A stretch of 55,496 nucleotides of DNA, taken from Alphaproteobacteria bacterium. GTDB lineage: Bacteria; Pseudomonadota; Alphaproteobacteria; Reyranellales; Reyranellaceae. The stretch is taken from contig VGCZ01000037.1 in the NCBI GenBank assembly GCA_016869975.1, positions 1 to 55,496 on the forward strand, in the 5' to 3' direction. The notes beneath the pieces are model-generated. The model was not told where the DNA came from. It saw only the letters and a list, made by a program, of their open reading frames with translations, and did not search any database. Shown here one piece after another: positions 41,535 to 49,990 of this stretch. The translations under genes were made by a program, and so were the position numbers. Position 1 is the first letter of the stretch, and each line of letters begins with the position of its first letter.

Positions 41535-43763
41535 ATGCGCTTGGGCGGCATCGATACGACCTCCGTCCTGGGCTACGCCTGGCCGCCGGTGGTCGAACCG
41601 GGCGGGCGGGTCGCCTTCCACCTCTCGAGCGCGACGCTGAAGCAGGTCGATCTGTCGCTGGTGCGGGTGCGCTGCGGCGATCCCGACGCGGCCGGCCCAG
41701 GTCTGAAGGCCGTGCCGATCGCCAGCGCGATCGACGGCAAGCGCGCCGTGCGCCATCAGCCATTGCGGCCTGGCTCCTGCGCGGTGATCGCCGACCGGCC
41801 AGTGCTACGTGGCATCGACAGCTTCAGCGTTGGCGCCTTCATTTGGCCGACCCTGCCGGGCGTGGCGGCGCAGACCATCCTCGCGCGTTGGCGCGACGGC
41901 GCCGGCTGGCGTTTCGGCCTCGATGCCGGGGGTCATCTCGAGCTCGCCATCTGTGATGGTAAGGCCGTGGTCGTGGCGCGTACCAGCCAACCCGCACTTG
42001 GGCGCGAGTGGCTCTTTGTTTGCGGTAGCTACGACGCACGCACCGGCACGCTGTCCGTCCGGCAGGTCAGCCTTGACCCGCAGGCCGGCCGTGACCGCAC
42101 GGCCTCAGGCACGGCGAGCGCGGCCCCAGGATTGCGCTGGATCGCCGACGCGCCGCTGATGATCGCCGCACAGGCGATCGGCGAGGCGAATTTCGACGGC
42201 AAGATCGACCGGCCGCGCCTCTGTCGCGGCGCGATCGACGCCGCCGCGATGCGTGCGCTGTGCGAGGCGATCAACCCACCGGCGGGTGACGCCGATCTGA
42301 TCGCGGCCTGGGACTTCTCCATCGACATCCCCGGCCAGACCGTGCGCGACCGTTCGGCCAATCGCCTGCACGGCGAGCTGGTGCAGATCCCGGCGCGCGG
42401 CGTCACCGGCGCGAACTGGGACGGCACGGCCAACGACTGGCGCGCGCTGCCCGCGCATTACGGCGCGATCCATTTCTGCTCCGACGACATGCAGGACGCG
42501 GGATGGTCGCCGGATTTCACGCTCGACATCCCCGCCGATCTGCGCGGCGGCTACTACGCGCTGCGCATGACCGCGCAGCCGGCCGACGGTGATCCGGTCG
42601 ACAGCTACGTCGGCTTCTTCGTGCGCACACCGCGCACGGCGCCGAAGGCCAAGCTCGCCATTATCGTGCCGCTGGCGACGTACCTGGCCTACGCCAACGG
42701 CGCGCTGCGCATGGACCAGGTGCACGCCGAGTCGATGCTCGAGGGCCTGCTGGTGCTGTCGCGCGACGATCTCTACCTGCAGGTACATCGCGAGGTCGGC
42801 CTGTCGACCTACGACACCCACGCCGACGGCAGCGGTTGGCGGGTGAGCAGCGCCAAGCGGCCGATCCTCAACATGCGGCCGCGCTGCAACACCTTCAACT
42901 ACGGCAACGACACCCACCTGATCGACTGGCTGGAAGAGAAGGGAATCGACTACGACGTGGTTAGCGACGAGGACCTGCATCGCGATGGTCTGGCGGCGCT
43001 GAGCCCTTATCGCTGCGTCATGACGCTCTCGCACCCCGAATACTATTCACGGGAGATGTGGGACGCGATCGACGCCTATCAGCGCTCGGGCGGCCGCCAC
43101 ATGTATCTCGGCGGCAACGGCTTCTACTGGCGCATCGCCTTCCACCGCGATCTGCCCGGCGTGATCGAGGTACGCCGCGACGTCACGGGCGTGCGCACCT
43201 GGGAAGGCGAAGCCGGCGAGGCTCACCTTGCCTTCACGGGCGAGTCCGCGGGCCTGTGGCGCAGCAACGGCCGCGCGCCGCAGCGCCTGGTGGGCGTCGG
43301 CTTCGACGCCCAGGTCTTCGATCGCTCGGCCGGCTATCGCCGTATGCCCGACGGCGAGAACCCGCGCGTCGCCTGGATGTTCGCGGGCATCGCGCCGGGT
43401 GAGATGATCGGCGATTTCGGCGCGCGCAACGGCGGCGCGGCGGGGCTGGAGATCGACCGGGCCGATCCCGAGCTGGGTTCGCCGCCTGCGATGCTGCTGG
43501 TCGCCAGCGCCGATCGCATCGGCTATGGCGGCATGCCCGCGCCGGAGGAATTCCGCACCTTCCACCGCGGCCTCGATGGCGAGCAGAATGCCCGCGTGCG
43601 CGCCGACCTTGTCTATTTCCCAACCGCCAAAGGCGGCGGCGTGTTCTCGACTGGCTCGATCGCCTGGGTCACGGCACTCTCGCACAACAGGTACGACAAC
43701 AATGTCTCGCGGTTGATGGAGAACGTGGTCAAGCGGTTCATCGATCCGGCGCCTTTGGATTAG
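41535..43763 (+). CDS. N,N-dimethylformamidase large-subunit-like protein
   Basis: 742-aa protein of the dimethylformamidase beta-subunit family, mononuclear-iron amidohydrolases that split formamides. The N-terminal 250 residues form a lectin-like sandwich (SFSVGAFIWP, LFVCGSYDARTGTLSV), and the C-terminal part has VDSYVGFFVRTP, AIIVPLATYLAYANG, NTFNYGNDTHLIDWLEEKG and TLSHPEYYSREMWDAID. His500 and Glu502 in HPE agree with the iron ligands described for the Paracoccus enzyme, recalled from memory. Length is close to the characterised heavy chain. The physiological substrate may differ from dimethylformamide. Tail-to-tail with the GST gene with overlapping stops. Confidence 0.88.
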   Translation: MRLGGIDTTSVLGYAWPPVVEPGGRVAFHLSSATLKQVDLSLVRVRCGDPDAAGPGLKAVPIASAIDGKRAVRHQPLRPGSCAVIADRPVLRGIDSFSVGAFIWPTLPGVAAQTILARWRDGAGWRFGLDAGGHLELAICDGKAVVVARTSQPALGREWLFVCGSYDARTGTLSVRQVSLDPQAGRDRTASGTASAAPGLRWIADAPLMIAAQAIGEANFDGKIDRPRLCRGAIDAAAMRALCEAINPPAGDADLIAAWDFSIDIPGQTVRDRSANRLHGELVQIPARGVTGANWDGTANDWRALPAHYGAIHFCSDDMQDAGWSPDFTLDIPADLRGGYYALRMTAQPADGDPVDSYVGFFVRTPRTAPKAKLAIIVPLATYLAYANGALRMDQVHAESMLEGLLVLSRDDLYLQVHREVGLSTYDTHADGSGWRVSSAKRPILNMRPRCNTFNYGNDTHLIDWLEEKGIDYDVVSDEDLHRDGLAALSPYRCVMTLSHPEYYSREMWDAIDAYQRSGGRHMYLGGNGFYWRIAFHRDLPGVIEVRRDVTGVRTWEGEAGEAHLAFTGESAGLWRSNGRAPQRLVGVGFDAQVFDRSAGYRRMPDGENPRVAWMFAGIAPGEMIGDFGARNGGAAGLEIDRADPELGSPPAMLLVASADRIGYGGMPAPEEFRTFHRGLDGEQNARVRADLVYFPTAKGGGVFSTGSIAWVTALSHNRYDNNVSRLMENVVKRFIDPAPLD

Positions 43764-44401
43764 GCCAGCAGCGGCGTCATGTCGGGATCACCCTTGGCCA
43801 TGGCGCGCTGATAGGCCGGGCGTGCGCCGATCCGTTGCAAATAAGCGAGGATGGCTGGGTAGGGCTTCCGGTCATAGGCGTAGAACAACCGCATCGTCGT
43901 CAGCGTGAAGACGACCATGATGTCGGCCGTCGTGAATGTCGCGCCCGCGAGGAACTGATTGGCGCTCAGGCGTTCCTCCAGAGAGCCAAGCGCCAGCGCC
44001 AGTCGGCCTTTCATCGCCACCAGCACGGGGTTGTCGGCCGGCAGGTCGAGCCGGCTCAGGATCATGTTGCGGCCGGTCGCCGGCTGGAACGTACCGTTGG
44101 CGAAATGCGACCAGTAGAGGAACTGCGCGAAGTCGGGATGCTCCGGCTTGAGGACCAGCCGGCCGTCGCCATACTTCGCGACGATATAGTCGACGATCGC
44201 GCCGGACTCGGCGATGCGGACGTCGCCATCGTCGATCACCGGCGCCGCGCCGATCGGATGCAGCTTCTTGTACTCGGGCGGCGCAAGTCGCGTGACCTTG
44301 TCGCGGTCATAGACCTTCAGCTCGTAGGCAATGCCGAGTTCCTCGCAGAGCCAGACGATCCGCTCGCTCTGCGACTTGCCGAGATGGTGCACCACCAGCA
44401 T
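43760..44401 (-). CDS. Glutathione S-transferase family protein
   Basis: 213-aa GST with an N-terminal thioredoxin-like domain (LVVHHLGKSQSERIVWLCEELGIAYELKVYDRD, PIGAAPVIDDGDVRIAESGAIVDYI) and an all-helical C-terminal domain containing FLAGATFTTADIMVV, the conserved N-capping Asp region. The Ser in GKSQSER is the likely glutathione-activating residue. ATG 44401 is used; an in-frame TTG lies two codons upstream. It follows the selenoprotein gene on the same strand by 23 bases, suggesting a shared transcript and a detoxification role. Confidence 0.92.
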   Translation of the reverse strand: MLVVHHLGKSQSERIVWLCEELGIAYELKVYDRDKVTRLAPPEYKKLHPIGAAPVIDDGDVRIAESGAIVDYIVAKYGDGRLVLKPEHPDFAQFLYWSHFANGTFQPATGRNMILSRLDLPADNPVLVAMKGRLALALGSLEERLSANQFLAGATFTTADIMVVFTLTTMRLFYAYDRKPYPAILAYLQRIGARPAYQRAMAKGDPDMTPLLA

Positions 44402-44424
44402 GGTCAAAGCCTCTGCTTATCGCG

Positions 44425-45036
44425 TCAGCGTGGCGGCTTCGGGCGGCGGATCGGGCAGGCGCCAGCGGTGCGGTCGCCGGCTTCGGCCTCGGCGGTGGTC
44501 GCGGCGTCGAGGTCGGTCTGGAACGTCGCGTGGAAGCGGTTGACCATGTTGCTCATGCCCACGGTCAACGTGATGTCGATGATCTGCTCCGTCGTGAAGT
44601 GTCTCGCGAGCGCGCCGTAGGTGTCGTCGTCGATCGGCTCCAGCCGGGTCGACTTCTGGGCGTAGCGCACGATGGCCGCTTCAGCCGGCTCGTAGATCGA
44701 CGCGGGCAGGGGATCGTCGGCGAGATGCGCCATCTGCTGTTCTGTCAGGCCCACGGCTCGACCGAGCACGGTGTGGGTCGGAATTCAATAGTAGCAATCG
44801 TTGACGACCGTGGCCGTCAGATAGGCGAGTTCCGCCTGCTTGGGCGGCAGGCTCGATCCGGAGCGGTAGACGGTGCGGATCATGTCCGAGAACGCCTGGC
44901 CCGCCGCGGGGCGGTTGGCCATGGCGCGGTAGATGTTGATCAGCCGCCCGCGCGATCGCGCGGCGTTCGCAAGGAACGCGCGCGCGTCGTCGGGCAGGCC
45001 GGGATCGTCCTCGTGCAGGATCGGGATGCGCGCCAT
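44425..45036 (-). CDS. CMD/AhpD-like selenoprotein (CxxU), in-frame TGA
   Basis: 203-aa carboxymuconolactone-decarboxylase-fold protein with an in-frame TGA at 44787-44785, read as selenocysteine 84. The motif is VVND-C81-Y-Y-U84-IPTH, the AhpD CxxCxxxH pattern with Sec for the second Cys. The frame then continues TVLGRAVGLTEQQMAHLADDPLP and ARHFTTEQIIDITLTVGMSNMVNRFHATF, the normal C-terminal half of the family. Ordinary calling gives two fragments of 83 and 114 aa. Candidate SECIS hairpin at 44750-44777. Likely a thiol-linked peroxidase or reductase. It lies between the Mo-hydroxylase large subunit and a GST on the same strand. Sec incorporation is inference from motif and frame. Confidence 0.87.
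44750..44787 (-). promoter_or_regulatory. Sec UGA codon with candidate bacterial SECIS hairpin
   Basis: After the TGA (44787-44785), CCCAC pairs with GTGGG and, inside, ACCG pairs with CGGT around a TGCT loop located 17-20 nt downstream, with a 6-nt bulge on the 3' side. A bulged stem with a small G/U-containing loop at this distance fits the loose bacterial SECIS consensus; stability not computed. Confidence 0.5.
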
Positions 45037-45060
45037 GGTTTCGCTCCGCCTTGATCGACC

Positions 45061-45126
45061 CTGTCATGTCGAGCGCAGCGAGACATCCAGTGTCGGCCTG
45101 GATCCCTCGCTCCGCTCGGGATGACG
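45061..45126. repeat. Degenerate palindromic repeat (GTCATCCCGAGCG family)
   Basis: CTGTCATGTCGAGCGCAGCG at 45061-45080 faces CGCTCCGCTCGGGATGAC ending at 45126; the arms match imperfectly. Same family as 36640-36708. It fills the gap between the Mo-hydroxylase gene and the CMD selenoprotein gene. Confidence 0.65.
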
Positions 45127-45133
45127 GGAGGTG

Positions 45134-47377
45134 CTACTTGTCGAGCGCCGCCAGCACTTTCGGTGGCGACATCGGCAGGCTGTCGAAGCGATGCCCCGCC
45201 GCGGCGGTGAGCGCGTTGGCGACGGCGGCCAGCGCGGGCACGAGGCAAACCTCGCCGACGCCGCGCACGCCCTGCGGATGCTTCGGGTTCGGGACCTCGA
45301 TCATGATCGAGTCGAGCATCGGCAGATCCGAGGCTACCGGCATGCGGTAGTCGAGGAAGCTGGCGTTATCGACGCGCCCGTTCTTGTCGTAGATGTATTC
45401 CTCGTTCAGCGCCCAGCCGATGCCCTGGGCCACGCCGCCCTGCATCTGGCCCTCGACATAGGCCGGGTGGATGGCGCGGCCGACATCCTGGAACGAGGTG
45501 TAGCGCAGCACCTTGGATTGGCCGGTCGCCGGATCGAGCTCGACGTCGCAGATATGGGTGGCGAAGCCGCCTTCCGCGCCGGTCGTGTTGATCGACACAC
45601 CGCCGCCGATCGGGCCACCGGTCTCGCTCGCCTTCGCCGCGATCTGCGCCAGCGACAGCGGGTCGAACTTGCCGGCGTTGTCGCCAGCCGGCCGCGCCTC
45701 ACCGTTCTCCCAGACCACAGCGTCCGGATCGATCTTCCAGATCTTCGCCGCGCGCTCCTTCAGGGTGGTGATCACCTTCTCGGTGGACTGCGTGACCACC
45801 ATGGCCGAGGCGAAAGTGACGCGGCTGCCGCCGGTGAGGTTGCTGAAGCCGATGGAGGCGGTATCGCCGATCAGCACGTTGACCTTGCGGTAGTCGATGC
45901 CCAGCAGCTCGGCGGCGATGTTCGCCGTCGACGCGCGCGAGCCGCCGACATCGGGATGGCCGGTGATCACGACGACGGTGCCGTCCTCGTTGATGTTGAC
46001 CTGCGCGCTCGACTCGCCGCCGGCGTTGAACCAGAAGCCGCTGGCCACGCCGCGGCCCTGATTGGGACCCAGCTTCGTCTTGTAGTGCGGATGCTCCATC
46101 GCCGCCTTGATCGTCTCGATGTAGCCGATCACCGGAAAGACCGGGCCATGCGCGGCCTTGGTGCCCTGCTTGGCGGCGTTCTTCAGGCGGAACTCGAGCG
46201 GATCGATCTTCAGCTTCTGGCACAGCTCGTCGATGACGCTCTCCACGGCGAAGGCGCCGATCGGCGCGCCGGGCGCGCGATAGGCCGCGACCTTCGAGCG
46301 GTTCGACACCACGTCGAAGCCTTGCGACAGCACGTTGGGGATGTTGTAGGGCGCGAAAGAGCAGCCGGCGGCGCCGCGGATCGGCGAGCCAGGCAGCGCG
46401 CCCGCCTGCAGATAGAAGATGCCGTGGGCGGCGACCAGAGTGCCGTCCTTCTTGGCGCCGAGCTTCACCGTGCAGACCGAGCCCGAGGTCGGGCCGGAGG
46501 CGCGGAAGACCTCCTCACGGGTCATCTGCATCTTCACCGGCTTGCCGGACTTGCGCGACAGGATCAGCGCCACCGGCTCGAGATAGACGATGGTCTTGCC
46601 GCCGAAGCCGCCGCCGATCTCTGCCGGGATGGCGCGGATGTCGCTTTGCGGCAGGCCCGTGAGATACGAGCACATCGCGCGCACCATGAACTGGCCCTGG
46701 CTCGAGCTCCAGATGGTGGCCTTGCCGTCGGGCTGCACGCTCACCAGGCAGGCGTGCGGCTCGATATAGCCCTGATGCACCGGCTCGGTCGTGAACTTGC
46801 GCTCGACGATGACCTCGGCCTCCTTGAACCCGGCCTCGATGTCGCCGAGCTTGTGCTCGAGCTTGCCGGCGATGTTGGAGGGCTTGCCCTCCCACTGGAT
46901 GTGATCGTGCAGGATCGGCGCGCCGGGCTTGATCGCGTCCTCGATGTCGATGACGAAGGGCAGCACCTCGTACTCGACCTTGATCAGCTCGCAGGCCTGG
47001 GCGGCGATCGCCTGCGTCGTGGCGGCGACGGCGGCGACGGGATGGCCGGGAAACAGCACCTTGTCGCGCGCCATGATGTTGCGCGACATCCAGCGCATGT
47101 CCTGGATGCCCAGCATCACCGATTTCTCGACCGGGAAATGGACCACGTCCTTCGACGTCATCACGGCCTTCACGCCCGGCAGCTTCTCGGCCGCCGAGGT
47201 GTCGATCGACTTGATGCGGGCATGCGCGTGCGGGCTGCGCAGCACCTTGCCCCAGATCATGCCGGGCATGGTGGTGTCGGCGGCGTAGGCGGCCCGGCCG
47301 GTGACCTTGTCGAGGCCGTCCGGCCGCAGGGTGCGCTGGCCGATCCATTTGTTGGTGGCGGGGCTTTCGGCGTTCAT
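45134..47377 (-). CDS. Xanthine dehydrogenase family molybdopterin-binding subunit (lone large subunit)
   Basis: 747-aa molybdenum hydroxylase large subunit. It shows RPDGLDKVTGRAAYAADT near the N-terminus, HQGYIEPHACLVSVQPDGKATIWSSSQGQF, AEIGGGFGGKT, AYRAPGAPIGAFAVES and the C-terminal GVRGVGEVCLVPALAAVANA, with the catalytic Glu in GVGE. It matches the 4-hydroxybenzoyl-CoA/xanthine/CO dehydrogenase large subunits. No [2Fe-2S] or FAD subunit gene is adjacent, so its electron partners must be encoded elsewhere. ATG 47377 is the start of homology; the ribosome site is weak. Downstream on the strand is the CMD selenoprotein. Confidence 0.93.
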   Translation of the reverse strand: MNAESPATNKWIGQRTLRPDGLDKVTGRAAYAADTTMPGMIWGKVLRSPHAHARIKSIDTSAAEKLPGVKAVMTSKDVVHFPVEKSVMLGIQDMRWMSRNIMARDKVLFPGHPVAAVAATTQAIAAQACELIKVEYEVLPFVIDIEDAIKPGAPILHDHIQWEGKPSNIAGKLEHKLGDIEAGFKEAEVIVERKFTTEPVHQGYIEPHACLVSVQPDGKATIWSSSQGQFMVRAMCSYLTGLPQSDIRAIPAEIGGGFGGKTIVYLEPVALILSRKSGKPVKMQMTREEVFRASGPTSGSVCTVKLGAKKDGTLVAAHGIFYLQAGALPGSPIRGAAGCSFAPYNIPNVLSQGFDVVSNRSKVAAYRAPGAPIGAFAVESVIDELCQKLKIDPLEFRLKNAAKQGTKAAHGPVFPVIGYIETIKAAMEHPHYKTKLGPNQGRGVASGFWFNAGGESSAQVNINEDGTVVVITGHPDVGGSRASTANIAAELLGIDYRKVNVLIGDTASIGFSNLTGGSRVTFASAMVVTQSTEKVITTLKERAAKIWKIDPDAVVWENGEARPAGDNAGKFDPLSLAQIAAKASETGGPIGGGVSINTTGAEGGFATHICDVELDPATGQSKVLRYTSFQDVGRAIHPAYVEGQMQGGVAQGIGWALNEEYIYDKNGRVDNASFLDYRMPVASDLPMLDSIMIEVPNPKHPQGVRGVGEVCLVPALAAVANALTAAAGHRFDSLPMSPPKVLAALDK

Positions 47378-47477
47378 GGCGGGGTACCCTTGCAGTTCGC
47401 GTTCCGGCGGGGAGAGTAGCAGGGGCCGGATTGATTGTGCAGCAACGGTCTTATGCCTCCCGCGCGGCCCTGAAGCG

Positions 47478-49001
47478 TCACGTCCGCGGCAGCTGATGCT
47501 TGAGGATCTTGCCCGTGGCGTTGTGCGGCAGCTCGCCGATGAAGCGGACTTCCTTGGGCACCTTGTAGCGCGCGAGCTGGGTGCCGCAGTGGTCGAGCAC
47601 GGCGGCCTCGTCGAGGTTGGCGCCGGGCTTGAGCACCACATAGGCGCGGCCGACCTCGCCCCATTTCTCGTGCGGCACGCCGACCACCGCGTTCTCCAGC
47701 ACGCCGTCGAGCTGGTAGATCACGTTCTCGACCTCGACCGGATAGACGTTCTCGCCGCCGGAGATGAACATGTCCTTCCAGCGGTCGACGATATAGTAGT
47801 AACCGTCCTCGTCCTGCCGCGCGGCGTCGCCGGTGTGGAACCAGCCGTCCCTGGTGAACGAGGTTTTGTTGGCCTCCGGCCGGTTCCAGTAGCCGGGCGT
47901 GACGTTGGGGCCCTTGATCATCAGCTCGCCGGTCGTGCCGCGTTCGACCTCGTTGCCCTCGGGATCGCAGATCTTGAGGTGGACGTAGAGCGGCGGCAGG
48001 CCCGACGAGCCGATCTTGCCGAGCGCCTTGTCCGATGTCAGCAGCAGGCCGAGCGGCCCGGTCTCGGTCATGCCCCAGAATTGCTGCAGCATCACGCCCT
48101 TGCGGCCGAACGCCTCGATCAGCGCCAGCGGCGCCGCCGCGCCGCCGATGCCGAGATGCTCGAGGTGCGAGAAATCCGCCGCGGCGAATCCCGGTTGCTG
48201 CGTCAGCATCAGGAAGTTGGTCGGCACGCCCAGCGCATGGGTGATGCGCAGCGTCTTGTCGGAGAGCAGCGCCAGGAACTGCGCCGGATCGAAGGCGCGC
48301 ATGACGACATTGAAGCCGCCGGTGTGGAAGATCGGGTTGCCGTAGACGTTGAGCCCGCCGGTGTGGAAGGTCGGCAGGAACACCAGGTTGCGACTGCGCG
48401 ACGTCAGCCCGACGCCGACCGAGCAATGCACGCTGTTGAAGAACGCCATGCCATAGGTGATGCGCGCGCCCTTGGGTCGGCCCGTGGTGCCCGAGGTGTA
48501 CATGATGGTCCAGGTATCGCCGAGATCCATCGTCTGACGATCGAGCGTGCCGCTCGCCGCGGCGATCCCCGCCTCGTAGTCGCTCGGCGCGCCATGCGCG
48601 AGGCTGGCGACATGCGGGATCGACGCCAGCTTCCGCACCTCTCGTGCCGCGTCGGCAAACTCCGTGCCGTGGACCAGCACGACCGGCGTGGAGTCCTTGG
48701 CGATGAACTCCAGCTCGGGCACCGCCAGCCGCCAGTTCAACGGCATGAAGATCGCGCCCAGGCGCTGGCAGGCGAATTGCAGCTCGAAGACATCGGTGTC
48801 GTTCATCGACAGCACCGCGACGCGATCGCCGCGCTTGACGCCGAACGCGTCCCGCATCCACAGCGCCGCGCGCGTGATGCGCTGATCGTACTGCGCATAG
48901 GTGAACCGCCGCCCCGACGCCAGATCGAGCGCCGCCGGCGCGTTCGGCGTCATCAGCGTGTGATGCGCGATCCAGTCCTCTGTCGTGATGCCCGTTGTCA
49001 T
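47478..49001 (-). CDS. Acyl-CoA synthetase (AMP-dependent ligase)
   Basis: 507-aa adenylate-forming CoA ligase with the A3 motif IMYTSGTTGRPKGARITYG, A5 QQFWGMTETGP, A7 WFHTGDAARQDEDGYYYIVDRWKDMFISGGENVYPVEVE and the A10 Lys in NATGKILKHQLP. ATG 49001 has GGAG upstream and matches the family N-terminus; the frame to 49148 is extension. Medium/long-chain or aryl acid substrates are possible. It lies upstream of the Mo-hydroxylase large subunit on the same strand (100-base gap), so a CoA-ester pathway such as a hydroxybenzoyl-CoA-like step could link them; inference. Confidence 0.94.
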   Translation of the reverse strand: MTTGITTEDWIAHHTLMTPNAPAALDLASGRRFTYAQYDQRITRAALWMRDAFGVKRGDRVAVLSMNDTDVFELQFACQRLGAIFMPLNWRLAVPELEFIAKDSTPVVLVHGTEFADAAREVRKLASIPHVASLAHGAPSDYEAGIAAASGTLDRQTMDLGDTWTIMYTSGTTGRPKGARITYGMAFFNSVHCSVGVGLTSRSRNLVFLPTFHTGGLNVYGNPIFHTGGFNVVMRAFDPAQFLALLSDKTLRITHALGVPTNFLMLTQQPGFAAADFSHLEHLGIGGAAAPLALIEAFGRKGVMLQQFWGMTETGPLGLLLTSDKALGKIGSSGLPPLYVHLKICDPEGNEVERGTTGELMIKGPNVTPGYWNRPEANKTSFTRDGWFHTGDAARQDEDGYYYIVDRWKDMFISGGENVYPVEVENVIYQLDGVLENAVVGVPHEKWGEVGRAYVVLKPGANLDEAAVLDHCGTQLARYKVPKEVRFIGELPHNATGKILKHQLPRT

Positions 49002-49019
49002 AAACTCCGCTCCACCCAA

Positions 49020-49121
49020 CTGACTTCCCGAGCGCCGCGAGGGACCTCTTTGGCAGCGCCAGCGGGACGCCGACGCTCCCAGGAAGATATCCTGGATTCC
49101 TCCCTGCGCTCGGAATGACAG
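49020..49121. repeat. Degenerate palindromic repeat pair
   Basis: TTCCCGAGCGCCGCGAGGGA near 49024 and TCCCTGCGCTCGGAATGACA ending at 49120 are inverted, diverged copies of the GTCATCCCGAGCG element, separated by about 55 bases of unrelated sequence. Lies between the acyl-CoA synthetase start and the 37-aa ORF. Confidence 0.55.
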
Positions 49122-49125
49122 ATTT

Positions 49126-49239
49126 CTACGTCGACTGCGAGCGGACAATCTTCTTGTGGTGCTCGAGTATCGCGGCCGCGGCCTTCCTCCCCAGTGTGCG
49201 CTGCTTGGCTGTCAGGGTTGGCCTCTTCTTCTCAGCCAT
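49126..49239 (-). CDS. 37-aa basic small ORF
   Basis: Short ORF starting MAEKKRPTLTAKQRTLGRKA and ending HHKKIVRSQST, strongly basic and helix-prone, 27 bases after the DUF3859 gene on the same strand. AGGATGAG lies before its ATG. Codon third positions are G/C-rich. No family recognised; could be a nucleic-acid-binding small protein or chance. Confidence 0.4.
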   Translation of the reverse strand: MAEKKRPTLTAKQRTLGRKAAAAILEHHKKIVRSQST

Positions 49240-49266
49240 ACGCTCATCCTATCGGCTGCCGGGTCG

Positions 49267-49794
49267 CTACGGCTTGCCGACCACAAACGACCGGCTCGCG
49301 AGCAGGCGCTCGTTGTGCCAGATCTCGAGGACCCATTCGCCCTCGACGATCTCCCAGGGCTGGTCGAAGCCGTAGCCGTGGATCTGCGTGTCGCCGATCA
49401 GCGCGGTAAAATCGCGCGCGCTCTGGCGGTAGATGTTGCCGCTGACTGGGTTGGTGATGCCGGGCGCGGGGATGTGCCAGACGCCGCGCAGCCGCGCCTC
49501 GCGGCCCTGGGGCGATCCGATCAGCCGGTACTGGAAGCCGAAGCGCACGCCCAGCTGCGCCGGCACGCGGGACTCGTCCGAGTAGAAGCTCGGCTTGTCG
49601 ACGATCGAGGCCTTGCCGGTGGGCGTGCCGGGCGAGCTGTCGCGGCGCGCGACGTTGGCGCTGTACAGGCCCGACTGGATGACCTCGAGTCGGTCCAGCT
49701 TGCCCACCTGCGCCGACGCGCCGCCGGCCACGAACACCATCGCCAGCGCCGCCAGCGCGGCGAGGGCGCCGAACAACCATCTCCTGGAACGCAT
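49267..49794 (-). CDS. DUF3859 domain-containing exported protein
   Basis: 175-aa protein with an N-terminal signal peptide (RRWLFGALAALAALAMVFVAGGASAQ, cleavage after about residue 28 at ASA-Q). The mature part, beginning LDRLEVIQSGLYSAN, with VRFGFQYRLIGSPQG, IPAPGITNPVSG and GEWVLEIWHNERLLASRSFVV, matches the DUF3859 family of periplasmic proteins of unknown function. Monocistronic or followed by a 37-aa ORF. Divergent from the substrate-binding-protein gene. Confidence 0.88.
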   Translation of the reverse strand: MRSRRWLFGALAALAALAMVFVAGGASAQVGKLDRLEVIQSGLYSANVARRDSSPGTPTGKASIVDKPSFYSDESRVPAQLGVRFGFQYRLIGSPQGREARLRGVWHIPAPGITNPVSGNIYRQSARDFTALIGDTQIHGYGFDQPWEIVEGEWVLEIWHNERLLASRSFVVGKP

Positions 49795-49926
49795 CGTTGG
49801 TCCCCCATCACCCCGCGACAGTGTCAGAGCGCTGCGTCGCTGAACAGTCCGTAACCCACCGGGCTGTCAGATACATCGCGTGGCCTTGCCGGAGCGCACG
49901 CTCATGCGTGCGTCGTTGATCACCGG

Positions 49927-49941
49927 TAATCAGCGTGATTA
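49927..49941. promoter_or_regulatory. AT-rich interrupted palindrome, possible operator
   Basis: TAATCAGCGTGATTA (6-bp arms around GCG) lies in the 196-base divergent region between DUF3859 and the substrate-binding-protein gene, about 50 bases before the latter's ATG. Unusual AT-rich symmetry in GC-rich DNA suggests a regulator site; inference. Confidence 0.35.
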
Positions 49942-49990
49942 GCTGACCCATCGACCGGCCGAGCGAAGCCGGCTTTATGAGGAAACGACC

